Assembly: GCA_965141735.1 (NCBI GenBank) | Contig: CBCSOX010000004.1 | Location: 1-38,152, forward strand | Length of the DNA stretch: 38,152 nucleotides | From: Massilioclostridium sp965141735 | GTDB lineage: Bacteria; Bacillota; Clostridia; Oscillospirales; Ruminococcaceae | Direction of reading: 5' to 3' | Shown here: positions 8,236-17,300 of the stretch, in pieces | Numbering within the stretch: position 1 is the first letter of the stretch | Layout: every line of letters starts with the position of its first letter | The notes under the pieces: model-generated | What the model was told of the DNA's origin: nothing | Seen by the model: only the letters and a program-made list of their open reading frames with translations | Databases searched by the model: none | Position numbers and translations under genes: made by a program

Positions 8236-8264
8236 TTGAGGCCGTACCGCGGAAATGGTATAAT
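8236..8264 (+). promoter_or_regulatory. SigA-type promoter of the HAD phosphatase gene
   Basis: -35 TTGAGG (8236-8241), 17-nt spacer, perfect -10 TATAAT (8259-8264). The predicted start is about 24 nt before the ATG. Confidence 0.8.
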
Positions 8265-8294
8265 AGAGGTATTCTAAAGGAGCGGAGGAATCTT

Positions 8295-8939
8295 ATGGAT
8301 ACCATTATTTTTGATATAGACGGGACATTGACCGACACCGAGTATGCGAGCACCGAGACGCTGCACAGAGTATTGCTGGAGGAGACGGGACGCGACTACG
8401 GCCGGGAGGAACTGCGATCGTATTTTGGCATCCCGGCGGTGGAGACGATCGAGAGGATCGGCGTGCCGGATGTTGCCCGTGTTGTCAAGCGGTGGAGCGA
8501 TGCGTTCTGTGAGCTGTGTGAGCGGGAGGTGCGGCTGTTTGAGGGGATCGCCCCTCTGCTGCAAGAGCTGAAGAACCGTGACGTCAAGCTGGGGCTGGTG
8601 AGCTCCAAGACGAAGGAGCAGTATGCCCGCACCTTTCAGAAACTTGGGTTTGACGACGCTTTTGTCCAGGTTATCTGCGCCGATTTGACCAAAAAACACA
8701 AGCCCTACCCTGACCCAATTGAAAAATTCTTCGAGCTGACCGGCCTGTCCAAACAGGGCGCGGTGTACATCGGCGACACAGTCCACGACTGCGAATGCGC
8801 GCACGGGGCGGGCATTGCGTTCGGCCTTGCGGGCTGGGGTTGCCTGCATCCCGAGGGGATTGACGCGGAGTACCAGTTTGAGCATCCCCGCGAGGTGCTC
8901 AGCCTGCTGGAACGCGAGCCGTCCAAAGCAGCTGTGTAG
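8295..8939 (+). CDS. HAD-superfamily phosphatase (PGP/beta-PGM-like)
   Basis: 214 aa cytoplasmic HAD hydrolase with a C1 helical cap. Motif I is DIDGT with nucleophile Asp7 and acid/base Asp9; motif II is the serine in VSSKTK (103-107); motif III is the lysine in KKHKPYPDP; motif IV is YIGDTVHDCECA (Asp161). The layout fits the phosphoglycolate phosphatase / beta-phosphoglucomutase / pyrophosphatase PpaX group; substrate cannot be assigned from sequence. The ATG has AAAGGAGCGGAGG upstream. Single-gene unit with its own promoter; the following 240 bp contain hairpins but no good terminator. Confidence 0.9.
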   Translation: MDTIIFDIDGTLTDTEYASTETLHRVLLEETGRDYGREELRSYFGIPAVETIERIGVPDVARVVKRWSDAFCELCEREVRLFEGIAPLLQELKNRDVKLGLVSSKTKEQYARTFQKLGFDDAFVQVICADLTKKHKPYPDPIEKFFELTGLSKQGAVYIGDTVHDCECAHGAGIAFGLAGWGCLHPEGIDAEYQFEHPREVLSLLEREPSKAAV

Positions 8940-9177
8940 CGATTCGGCCGAATTGGTCAGTCAGAGCCAATTGGATCTGACTGGATTTGGGCCCAGTGCA
9001 CAGGCTCTGCTTGCCGTTTGCGTGAGGATGGGCAGGCCAGCTCGATAAAAGTGCAGCCGCGGGCAACACAGAGGAAACCGGGAACTCAAGCAGAGGTTCC
9101 CGGATGCAGTATGCCCCTGGCACAGCCTGATCGAGGTGAGTTCAAAGAAGCTGTTCCTTACGGTGAAAAGGTGCAAC
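8940..9177. other. gene-free stretch with overlapping hairpins
   Basis: No supported gene. Two mutually exclusive stems lie just after the phosphatase stop: AATTGG (8951-8956) with CCAATT (8967-8972), and CAGTCAGA (8958-8965) with TCTGACTG (8976-8983). A further perfect 8-bp stem CCGGGAAC/GTTCCCGG spans 9078-9103. None is followed by a proper T-run. Confidence 0.35.
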
Positions 9178-9369
9178 ACTAGGTTTTCGGCCAGGCAGAC
9201 CGCAGCGGGGAGTAAAAGTCCGATGTCGTGTTTGACAAACGCCTATTTTTCGCTGTTCGGTTTGTACGAGATATAGCCTATGAAAAAGGTTTCGTTGTTC
9301 CAGGTGCGCTCATTCGGCGTGGGCGGAGAGATCATGTTGCCTCTGACCAGCGGCGTGAGCACAAGCAGG
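9178..9369 (-). pseudogene. decayed tandem copy of the 9405-9719 membrane protein
   Basis: The minus strand is clearly homologous to the neighbouring intact gene at an offset of 243-246 nt. Read in the matching frame it keeps NMISPPTP, ERT, NETF, KPN, EK, AFVK and LLLPAAVCL, but an in-frame TAG (9243-9245) replaces the two codons Asn-Arg before AFVK. The first 33 or so residues, with the start codon and first membrane helices, are missing. Indels are multiples of three where the two copies align, so the copy diverged as a coding sequence before or while it died. It abuts the 3' end of the intact gene. Confidence 0.75.
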
Positions 9370-9404
9370 ATTTGAAAAAAACGTCCGGCCTCTTTACTGT
9401 GCGG

Positions 9405-9719
9405 TTAAAGGGCGCGGAAGACCAGGCTCTCCACCAGGCAGACCGCGGCGGGGAGTAAAAGCCAGATGTAGCGTTTGACAAACGCCCGGTTCTTTTCGTT
9501 GTTCGGTTTGTTCGAGACATAGTCCATGGAAAAGGTCTCGTTGTCCCGGGTGCGCTCGTCCGGCGTGGGCGGGGAGATCATGTTGACCTTGACCAGCAGC
9601 GCGAGCACGAGAAGGACCAGCAGCGCGGCCGCAGGCACCGCCGTGTCCACTCCGCAGAGGAGCAGCGCGGTGTTTGCAATGAGAATGGCTGCGGTGTACA
9701 GCCAAAAAGCGAGTTTCAT
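9405..9719 (-). CDS. small membrane protein of unknown function
   Basis: 104 aa; I do not recognise the family. Two hydrophobic segments (about 4-22 and 27-45) are followed by a polar loop of about 40 residues and a third helix near the C-terminus (about 87-101). The loop holds the segment best kept in the decayed duplicate: NMISPPTPDERTRDNETF and, further on, KPNNEKNRAFVK. Conservation of that loop between the copies suggests it is the working part, perhaps a binding surface. The ATG has AAGGAAGGG upstream. It is transcribed away from the pyr operon. Two promoter candidates lie on its strand at 9854-9882 and 9981-10010. Confidence 0.7.
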   Translation of the reverse strand: MKLAFWLYTAAILIANTALLLCGVDTAVPAAALLVLLVLALLVKVNMISPPTPDERTRDNETFSMDYVSNKPNNEKNRAFVKRYIWLLLPAAVCLVESLVFRAL

Positions 9720-9853
9720 GGGAACCCTTCCTTTCGTATCTGGATCTATTGGGACACACGGCCTGCGGGAGGTTTCAATTCGAGACCGGGAGTGCCGGCG
9801 GTGTGCAGTGTGAGCCTAGAAACGTGTTTGAAAACTCCCTCATGTACTGCAAA

Positions 9854-9882
9854 ATCATGAAAACAGCGTCTAGCTGTGTCAA
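9854..9882 (-). promoter_or_regulatory. promoter candidate for the small membrane protein
   Basis: Minus strand -35 TTGACA (9877-9882, consensus), 17-nt spacer, -10 CATGAT (9854-9859). The leader would be about 125 nt. Confidence 0.5.
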
Positions 9883-9980
9883 AAATGCTCCGGATCCGAA
9901 AGGATTCGTGCGCTTTTTTCCTTGTTATCCATCTGTTTTCCTCTCTTTTTCGGTACATTGCTCCTGATCAAACACGCTCT

Positions 9981-10010
9981 AGTATACCATGAAGCAGCCG
10001 CCCCTTGCAA
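9981..10010 (-). promoter_or_regulatory. second minus-strand promoter candidate
   Basis: Minus strand -35 TTGCAA (10005-10010), 18-nt spacer, -10 TATACT (9981-9986). It diverges from the pyr promoter, whose -35 begins only 26 nt away at 10036. It could serve the gene at 9405-9719 with a long leader. Confidence 0.4.
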
Positions 10011-10035
10011 CAAATCTTAAAATTCTGTAACGGTC

Positions 10036-10064
10036 TGGACAATCGTGACGAAATAGGGTATAAT
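10036..10064 (+). promoter_or_regulatory. SigA-type promoter of the pyr operon
   Basis: -35 TGGACA (10036-10041), 17-nt spacer, perfect -10 TATAAT (10059-10064). Transcription would start near 10071 and run through a leader of about 155 nt to pyrR. Confidence 0.85.
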
Positions 10065-10091
10065 AAATTGAAAATCAAACTCCTTTAAGTT

Positions 10092-10105
10092 AGTTCAGAG
10101 AGGCT
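10092..10105 (+). promoter_or_regulatory. PyrR-binding loop (anti-antiterminator) in the pyr leader
   Basis: AGTTCAGAGAGGCT matches the PyrR RNA-binding consensus ARUCCNGNGAGGYU at every position except one C-to-U change at the fourth base. It lies about 20 nt into the transcript and 66 nt before the attenuator terminator. In Bacillus, UMP-bound PyrR holds this stem-loop and thereby lets the downstream terminator form. Confidence 0.8.
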
Positions 10106-10171
10106 AACAAGGCGGTAGCTTATATTGTAAGGTTCATCCCACCAGAAGTGGGGTGTATTGTGCGCATGCGA

Positions 10172-10209
10172 GCGGCCAAACTGTTAACTTCAGTTTGGCC
10201 GCTTTTGTT
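10172..10209 (+). terminator. pyr operon attenuator terminator
   Basis: Perfect 12-bp stem GCGGCCAAACTG (10172-10183) / CAGTTTGGCCGC (10191-10202) with a 7-nt loop, then TTTTGTTTT. It lies directly before the pyrR ribosome-binding site (GGGAGG), so formation would block the whole operon. Confidence 0.9.
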
Positions 10210-10225
10210 TTGCCGGGAGGTATTC

Positions 10226-10750
10226 ATGACGGAAAAAGCAATTATTCTGGATGACAAGGCGATGGCCCGCGCGATCGCCCGGATGTCCTATCAGATTATC
10301 GAGCGCAACAAGGGTGTGGACAACCTCGTCATCATTGGGATTCTCTCGCGCGGAGCTCAGATCGCCGAGCGGATTGCCCGCCGGATTCAGGACGTCGAGG
10401 GCAGAGAGGTGGAAGTCGGGCTGCTCGACATCACCGCCCACCGCGACGACCTGCACCCCGGCGCGGATTACCAGGACAAGTCCAATATCCCGTTTGATTT
10501 CAGCGACAAGACCGTAGTGCTCGTGGACGATGTGATGTACACCGGGCGCAGCGTGCGCGCGGCAATCGACGGGCTGATGGACCGGGGGCGCCCCCGCAGC
10601 ATCCAGCTCGCGGTGCTCATCGACCGGGGGCACCGGGAGCTGCCCATCCGCCCCGACTACATCGGCAAAAATGTGCCGACCTCGAAAAACGAACAGATCC
10701 AGGTGTTTGTCACCGAGCGTGACGGCATCGACAAGGTATCGATCTTATAA
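10226..10750 (+). CDS. pyrR: bifunctional pyr operon regulator / uracil phosphoribosyltransferase PyrR
   Basis: 174 aa. PyrR binds pyr mRNA leaders when charged with UMP and causes termination; it often keeps weak uracil phosphoribosyltransferase activity. The PRPP-binding loop TVVLVDDVMYTGRS is at 96-109. The upstream flexible-loop region and basic residues (IGILSRGAQIAERIA) fit the family. The ATG at 10226 has GGGAGG with 5-nt spacing; upstream in-frame extension would run into the terminator stem. It is the first gene of the operon and so controls its own synthesis through the attenuator just before it. pyrC follows after 12 nt. Confidence 0.96.
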   Translation: MTEKAIILDDKAMARAIARMSYQIIERNKGVDNLVIIGILSRGAQIAERIARRIQDVEGREVEVGLLDITAHRDDLHPGADYQDKSNIPFDFSDKTVVLVDDVMYTGRSVRAAIDGLMDRGRPRSIQLAVLIDRGHRELPIRPDYIGKNVPTSKNEQIQVFVTERDGIDKVSIL

Positions 10751-10762
10751 TAAGGAAGTGAT

Positions 10763-12037
10763 GTGTTGAAACTCTTACTCACCAACGGAATGATCGTAGC
10801 GGATCACAGCGTGGAACAAAAGGATATTCTCATTGAGGACCAGGAGATCGTCAAGGTCGGCAAGGGCCTCTCGGATCCGGCGGACAAGGTGATTGACCTG
10901 CACGGGCTCGCCGTGTTCCCCGGGCTCGTCGACATGCATGTGCATCTGCGCGACCCCGGCCTCACCTATAAATCAGACATCTACACCGGCTGCTGCGCGG
11001 CCGCGGCGGGCGGGGTGACCTCTGTCGCCTGTATGCCCAACACCAAGCCGGCCATTGACAGCCCCGAAACCATCCAATATATCGTGGATAAGGCGTCGAC
11101 TGCCAAAGCGCGGGTCTATCCCATCGCCAGCGTGACCAAAGGGCTCGAGGGAAATGAACTCGTCGATTTTGAGGCGCTCAAGGAAGCGGGCGCAGTCGCC
11201 TTTTCCGACGACGGCCGCCCAGTCGAAAACGCGGCCTACCTGCAGCGCGCGATGGAAGCGGCGGACAAACTCGGCACCCGGGTGATCTCCCACTGCGAGG
11301 ACCTCGCGATCATCGACGGCGGCATCATCAACAAGGGCCAGGTGTCGGAGCAGCTCGGCGTCAAGGGAATGGACCGCACCTCAGAGGACAGCATCACCGC
11401 CCGTGAGATCGCGATCGCGGCGGCGACACACACCCCGATCCACATCGCCCACGTGAGCACCCGCGGCTCGGTCGCGCTCATCCGCGACGCCAAGCGCCGG
11501 GGGGTGCGGGTGACGGCGGAAACCTGCCCTCACTACTTCATTCTCACCGAGCAGGAGCTGCTCAAAAAAGATGCGGATTACCGCATGAACCCGCCCCTGC
11601 GGGAGGAAAAAGACCGCCAGGCAATTGTCGAGGGGATCATTGACGGCACGATCGACTGCATCGTCACCGACCACGCCCCCCACGCGCCCAAGGAAAAGCT
11701 CGACTTTGAGACAGCGCCCAACGGGGTACTTGGCCTCGAAACCTCGATGGCCGCGACGCTCACCTCCCTTTACCACACCGGCCGGCTCACCCTCGAGCGG
11801 ATCGCCCAGCTCATGTCGGGCAATCCGGCGCGGATCCTCGGCATCCCGGGCGGGCAGATTGCCCCGGGGCGGGACGCTGACATTGCGGTGGTCAACCTCC
11901 ACCACAAGTGGACGGTGGATCCGGACAAGCTCCACTCCAAATCCAAAAACACCGTGTTCAAAGGGATGACCTTCACTGGGAAACCAGTCCTGACCATCTG
12001 CCGCGGTGAGATCGTATACAATGAACTCAACCAGTAA
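10763..12037 (+). CDS. pyrC: dihydroorotase PyrC (class I)
   Basis: Zinc amidohydrolase that closes carbamoyl-aspartate to dihydroorotate, third step of UMP synthesis; 424 aa. Metal ligands appear as HxH in DMHVHLRDPG (His59, His61). The block VTDHAPHAPKEK holds the catalytic Asp303. The length and DHAPH block fit the long bacterial class I type. Start choice is uncertain: GTG at 10763 is directly followed by TTG at 10766. AAGGAAG ends 4 nt before the first and 7 nt before the second, so the TTG (protein MKLLLTNG) may be the true start. aspartate carbamoyltransferase (pyrB), often next to pyrC, is absent here. Confidence 0.95.
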   Translation: MLKLLLTNGMIVADHSVEQKDILIEDQEIVKVGKGLSDPADKVIDLHGLAVFPGLVDMHVHLRDPGLTYKSDIYTGCCAAAAGGVTSVACMPNTKPAIDSPETIQYIVDKASTAKARVYPIASVTKGLEGNELVDFEALKEAGAVAFSDDGRPVENAAYLQRAMEAADKLGTRVISHCEDLAIIDGGIINKGQVSEQLGVKGMDRTSEDSITAREIAIAAATHTPIHIAHVSTRGSVALIRDAKRRGVRVTAETCPHYFILTEQELLKKDADYRMNPPLREEKDRQAIVEGIIDGTIDCIVTDHAPHAPKEKLDFETAPNGVLGLETSMAATLTSLYHTGRLTLERIAQLMSGNPARILGIPGGQIAPGRDADIAVVNLHHKWTVDPDKLHSKSKNTVFKGMTFTGKPVLTICRGEIVYNELNQ

Positions 12038-12052
12038 AAAGGAGAAATGACG

Positions 12053-12970
12053 ATGTCAATGGACAAACTAATTCAAAAGATTGTTGCGATGAACAACCCC
12101 ACCGTGGCGGGACTCGACCCCAAGCTCGACTTTATCCCAGGCTACATCAAGGAAAAAGCGGTTGCGGGCTACGGCAACACCCTCAAGGCGGCGGCGGAAG
12201 CGCTGTATGAGTTCAATGTGGGGCTCATCGACGCGCTGTGCGACGTCGTGCCGGCGGTCAAGCCGCAGTGCGCTTACTATGAGATGTACGGCGCGGAGGG
12301 GATCGACTGTCTCGCGCGCACCATCCGTTACGCAAAGGCAAAGGGGATGTACGTCATCACCGACGGCAAGCGAAACGATATCGGCACCACTATGGAGGCC
12401 TATGCCAAGGGCCATCTGGGGCAGACCCAGCTCATCGACGGAAGCTTTGTCGAGCCGTTCGGCGGCGACGCCCTCACCGTCAACGGCTACCTCGGCAGCG
12501 ACGGCATCCAGCCGCTGCTCGAAACCTGCAAGCAGCAGGACAAGGGAATTTTTGTCCTCGTCAAAACCTCCAACCCCTCCTCCGGCGAGCTCCAGGACCG
12601 CCTGATCGACGGCAGGCCGGTCTATGAAATCATGGGCGAAATGTGTGAGGGCTGGGGCGAAGACCAGCGCGGCGAGTTCGGCTACAGCGCAGTCGGCGCA
12701 GTGGTTGGGGCGACCTATCCCGAGCAGCTCACCGAACTGCGGGAAAAGCTCCCCCACACCTTTTTCCTCGTGCCGGGTTACGGCGCACAGGGCGGCGGGG
12801 CACAGGACGTCGCGGGCGGGTTCAAAAACGGCATCGGCGCGGTGGTCAACAGCTCGCGCGGCATCATGTGCGCTTACAAAAAGCAGGGGCTCGACGAGCG
12901 GGCGTTTGCCGAAGCGGCGCGCGCAGAGGCGGTCCGCATGCGGGACGACATCATGAGCGTTGTGAAATAA
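12053..12970 (+). CDS. pyrF: orotidine 5'-phosphate decarboxylase, group 2
   Basis: 305 aa; decarboxylates OMP to UMP, the last step of the pathway. The active site D-x-K-x-x-D appears as TDGKRNDIGTT, with Lys106 as the catalytic lysine. The longer length and the N-terminal AGLDPKLDFIP place it in the group 2 OMP decarboxylases typical of actinobacteria and many clostridia, rather than the short E. coli/Bacillus type. The C-terminal phosphate-binding motif lies in VPGYGAQGGG and NSSRGIM. I prefer the ATG at 12053, 8 nt after GGAG, over the ATG at 12047, which sits only 2 nt after it. It lies 15 nt after pyrC and 36 nt before carA. Confidence 0.95.
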   Translation: MSMDKLIQKIVAMNNPTVAGLDPKLDFIPGYIKEKAVAGYGNTLKAAAEALYEFNVGLIDALCDVVPAVKPQCAYYEMYGAEGIDCLARTIRYAKAKGMYVITDGKRNDIGTTMEAYAKGHLGQTQLIDGSFVEPFGGDALTVNGYLGSDGIQPLLETCKQQDKGIFVLVKTSNPSSGELQDRLIDGRPVYEIMGEMCEGWGEDQRGEFGYSAVGAVVGATYPEQLTELREKLPHTFFLVPGYGAQGGGAQDVAGGFKNGIGAVVNSSRGIMCAYKKQGLDERAFAEAARAEAVRMRDDIMSVVK

Positions 12971-13006
12971 TCAGGATTTTGTACGAGAAGAATTGGGAGG
13001 AATCTT

Positions 13007-14152
13007 ATGTTAGACCACAAAACCAAGGCAACCCTGCTCCTCAGCGACGGCACGGTGTTTGAAGGCTGGAATTTCGGCGCGAGCGGCACGACGATCGGCG
13101 AGGTCGTCTTTACCACCGGCATGACCGGGTATCAGGAAACCTTGACCGACCCGAGCTATTACGGCCAGATCGTCACCCAGACTTTCCCGCTCATCGGCAA
13201 CTACGGGGTCAACAGCGTGGACACCGAGAGCGATAAAACCCACCTCAAGGGCTACATTGTCCGCGAATGGTGCGAAACCCCCTCCAACTTCCGCTGCGAA
13301 GGGGACTTGAATAGCTACTTAAAGGAGCAGGGCGTCGTTGCGATTTACGGCATCGACACCCGCAGTCTCACCCGCAAAATCCGGGAACACGGCGTCATGA
13401 ACGGCATGCTCACCACCGAGCCGATCACCGACAAGGACGCGGTGCTCAAGCAGATCAGGGAATATAAAATCACCGGAGCAGTCAGCGCGGTTGCCTGCAA
13501 GCAGAGCCACAAGCTCGACATCGAGCTCTGCCCCAACCTCACCGACGCGCTGCCCAAAAATAAAATCAAGGACAACCACGAGTTTCACATCGCCCTGTTT
13601 GACTTTGGCTACAAGGCGAACATCGCCCGCGGCCTTGTTCGCCGCAACTGCCAGGTGACCCTCGTCGCCCCGCACACCACGGCGGAGCAGCTCAAGGAGA
13701 TGAAGGTCGACGGCATCATGCTCTCCAACGGCCCCGGGGACCCGGCGGAAAACACCGAGGTCATTGAAAACCTCAAGGAAATCCTTCAGCTCGGCATCCC
13801 GATTTTCGGCATCTGCCTTGGCCACCAGCTGCTCGCCCTCGCTGCGGGCGGGCGCACCGAAAAGCTCAAATACGGCCACCGCGGCGCCAACCAGCCGGTC
13901 ATTGACCTCGAGCTCGACCGCACCTTTGTCACCAGCCAGAACCACGGCTACGCGGTTGTGGGGGACAGCATCCCCGAGGAGATCGGCAAAGTGAGCCACA
14001 TCAACGCAAACGACGGCACCTGCGAAGGGGTTGTCTACACCAGCTACCCGGCGTTTACCGTGCAGTTTCACCCCGAGGCGTGGGCGGGGCCGCTCGACAC
14101 CGACTATCTGTTCGACCGCTTCATGGCGCTGGTCAGCCAGCACAAAAAATAG
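13007..14152 (+). CDS. carA: carbamoyl-phosphate synthase small (glutaminase) subunit
   Basis: 381 aa; hydrolyses glutamine and channels ammonia to CarB. The N-terminal CarA-specific domain (ATLLLSDGTVFEGWNFGA onward, about 1-150) precedes a class I glutamine amidotransferase domain. Its nucleophile is Cys270 in GICLGHQ; the His-Glu pair is His355/Glu357 in QFHPEAWAG. The active-site numbering is close to E. coli CarA (269, 353, 355). The ATG has GGGAGG at 6-nt spacing. A 170-nt gap separates it from carB, unusually long for this pair; it has no terminator and no clear promoter. Confidence 0.97.
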   Translation: MLDHKTKATLLLSDGTVFEGWNFGASGTTIGEVVFTTGMTGYQETLTDPSYYGQIVTQTFPLIGNYGVNSVDTESDKTHLKGYIVREWCETPSNFRCEGDLNSYLKEQGVVAIYGIDTRSLTRKIREHGVMNGMLTTEPITDKDAVLKQIREYKITGAVSAVACKQSHKLDIELCPNLTDALPKNKIKDNHEFHIALFDFGYKANIARGLVRRNCQVTLVAPHTTAEQLKEMKVDGIMLSNGPGDPAENTEVIENLKEILQLGIPIFGICLGHQLLALAAGGRTEKLKYGHRGANQPVIDLELDRTFVTSQNHGYAVVGDSIPEEIGKVSHINANDGTCEGVVYTSYPAFTVQFHPEAWAGPLDTDYLFDRFMALVSQHKK

Positions 14153-14322
14153 CCGGACGCACAAAATTGAAAGTGCCAGCTGACAAGCCGTTTCCCTGGG
14201 GCGGAGGTCACTCGCCCGGCATTTGGACACGCAGCCCCAGCGGGCTGGTTCAAATGAAATAACAGGGTTCGCTTGTCGGTTTGAATCGTTAAAATTGCTA
14301 CCATTGATGGAGGTTCAATACT

Positions 14323-17300
14323 ATGCCGCTTAGAAAAGATCTAAAAAAAGTAATGGTCATCGGCTCCGGCCCGATTGTCATCGGACAGGCAGCGGAATTT
14401 GACTACGCGGGCACCCAGGCCTGCCGCGCTCTGAAAGAGGAGGGACTCGAAGTTGTCCTCGTCAACTCCAACCCCGCGACCATCATGACCGACAAGGCGA
14501 TGGCCGACCACATCTACATCGAGCCGCTCACACTGGAGACGGTCAAGCGCATCATTGAAATCGAAAAACCCGACAGCCTGCTCTCCACCCTCGGCGGGCA
14601 GACTGGTCTCACCCTCTCGATGCAGCTCGCCAAGGACGGCTTCCTCGCCGAGCACGGGGTCAAGCTCCTCGGCGCCCGCCCCGAGACAATCGACAAGGCG
14701 GAGGACCGCCAGGAATTTAAGGACACCATGGAAAAGATCGGCCAGCCCTGCATCCCCTCTAAAGTTGTGGAGAACATCGACGACGCGGTCGCGTTTGCGA
14801 ATGAAATCGGCCTGCCGCTCATTATCCGCCCCGCCTTCACCCTCGGCGGCACCGGCGGCGGCATCGCCGAGACGATGGAGGAGTTTGTCGAGATCGCGAC
14901 GAACGGCCTGCGCCTTTCCCCGATTACCCAGATTCTTGTCGAAAAGTGCATCAGCGGCTGGAAGGAGATCGAATTTGAGGTCATCCGGGACTCCAAGGGC
15001 AATGTCATCACCGTCTGCTCGATGGAAAACGTCGACCCGGTCGGGGTGCACACCGGCGACTCAATCGTCGTCGCTCCGGCTGTCACGTTGACTGACAAGG
15101 AATACCAGATGCTGCGCACCGCTGCGCTCGACATCATCAGCGAGCTCGAGGTGGAGGGCGGCTGCAACTGCCAGTTCGCGCTGCACCCCGAGAGCTTTGA
15201 ATACGCGGTTATCGAGGTCAACCCCCGCGTCTCCCGTTCCTCCGCACTCGCCTCCAAGGCGACCGGCTACCCAATTGCAAAGATCGCGACCAAAATTGCC
15301 ATCGGCTACTCCCTCGACGAGATCGTCAACCAGGTCACCGGCAACACCTACGCCTGCTTTGAGCCGACCATCGACTACCTCGTCGTCAAATTCCCTAAAT
15401 GGCCGTTTGACAAATTTGTCTACGCCAAGAGAAAGCTCGGCACCCAGATGAAGGCGACGGGCGAGGTCATGAGTATCGGCACCTCGTTTGAGCAGGCGCT
15501 GATGAAATCGGTGCGCGGCATTGAGCTCGGCCTTGACACCATGAACCTCAAGCAGTACGAGGACAAGAGCGACGCCGAGATCGAAGCGCTGCTCTCCCAA
15601 GTCGACGATGAGCGCCTTTTTGTCGTCTTTGAGGCGATCAAGCGGGGCATTTCGTTTGAGCGGATTCACGAGATCACCATGATCGACGAGTGGTTCCTCG
15701 CAAAGCTTAAAAATCTGGTTGATCTGGAAACCATGCTCAAGACTCAGGAGCTGACCGACGAGCTCTACCAGCAGGCCAAGGACTACGGCTATCTCGACAG
15801 CACGATTGAGAGAATGTCCGGCCAGAAAATCCGCAACAAAAAGCAGGCGGTCTACAAAATGGTTGACACCTGCGCCGCCGAGTTCAAGGCGCAGACCCCT
15901 TACTTCTATTCCACGTTCGACGAGGAAAACGAGGCGGAGCAGTTCATTGAGAGAACCAACACCGGCAAGGAGCGGGTCATCGTCTTTGGCTCCGGCCCGA
16001 TCCGCATCGGTCAGGGCATTGAGTTTGACTACTGCTCGGTTCACTGTGTCTGGACCCTCAAGGAGCTCGGCTATGAGGCGATTATCTGTAACAACAACCC
16101 CGAGACCGTCTCCACCGACTTTAACACCGGCGACCGTCTCTACTTTGACCCGGTTTATATCGAGGATGTGGCGAGCATCATTGCGACCGAAAAACCCTAC
16201 GGCGTGGTCGTCCAGTTCGGTGGCCAGACCGCGATCAAGCTGACCAAAAAGCTCCAGGAGATGGGGGTGCGCATCCTCGGCACCTCTGCCGACAGCATTG
16301 ACGCCGCAGAGGACCGCGAGCGATTCGACGAGCTGCTTGAGAAATGCGGCATTCCGCGCCCGGCGGGAACCACCGTCTTTACCACTGAGGAGGCGGTCAA
16401 AGCGGCGAACGAGCTCGAATATCCGGTGCTACTCCGCCCCTCCTACGTGCTCGGCGGCCAGAACATGATTATCGCTCACTCGGATAAGGACATTGAGGAG
16501 TACATGACGATCATCACCTCCCACAACATCGAAAACCCGGTGCTCGTTGACAAATACATGATGGGCGTTGAGGTCGAAGTCGACGCGATCTGCGACGGAG
16601 AGGACTACCTCATCCCCGGCATCATGGAGCACATCGAGCGCGCAGGCGTGCACTCGGGCGACTCGATTTCGGTTTACCCCTGCCAGAACCTCTCCAAAAC
16701 CATCTGTGAGACTATCATTGACTACACCGCCAAGCTCGCCCTGGCCCTCGATGTGCGCGGCCTGCTCAACATTCAGTACGTCGTCTACAACGACGAGGTG
16801 TATGTCATCGAAGTGAATCCCCGTTCCTCGAGAACGGTTCCGTATATCAGCAAGGTCACCGGCGTTCCAATGGTCGACCTCGCGACCAAGATTATGTTCG
16901 GGGCCAAGCTCAAAGATCTCGGTTTTGGCACCGGCCTTTTCCCAGTAGGAGACTACGTCGCGGTCAAGGTACCGGTATTCAGCTTTGAGAAGCTGCACGA
17001 CGTCGACACCCAGCTCGGACCGGAGATGAAATCGACCGGCGAGGTGCTCGGTATCGCCAAGACGTTTGAGGAGGCGCTGCTCAAGGGCCTCATCGGCGCG
17101 GGCTACAAGATGGATCACGAAAAAGTGAAAAAGGGCGGCGTGCTCATCACGGTGCGCGACAGCGATAAACAGGAGGTGGTCGATGTGGCGGAGAAATTCC
17201 TCGACCTCGGCTTTGAGATTTACTCCACCTCCGGCACCGCGAGCAAGCTCAACAAAAATATGATTCCCGCCAACACTGTCAAGAAAATCCATGAGGGGGA

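Noticed and set aside
9746..9958. 70-codon minus-strand frame upstream of the small membrane protein
   Set aside because: A promoter-like sequence and AGGAG precede it, but the spacing to ATG is only 2 nt and codon use looks random. Kept out for lack of support.
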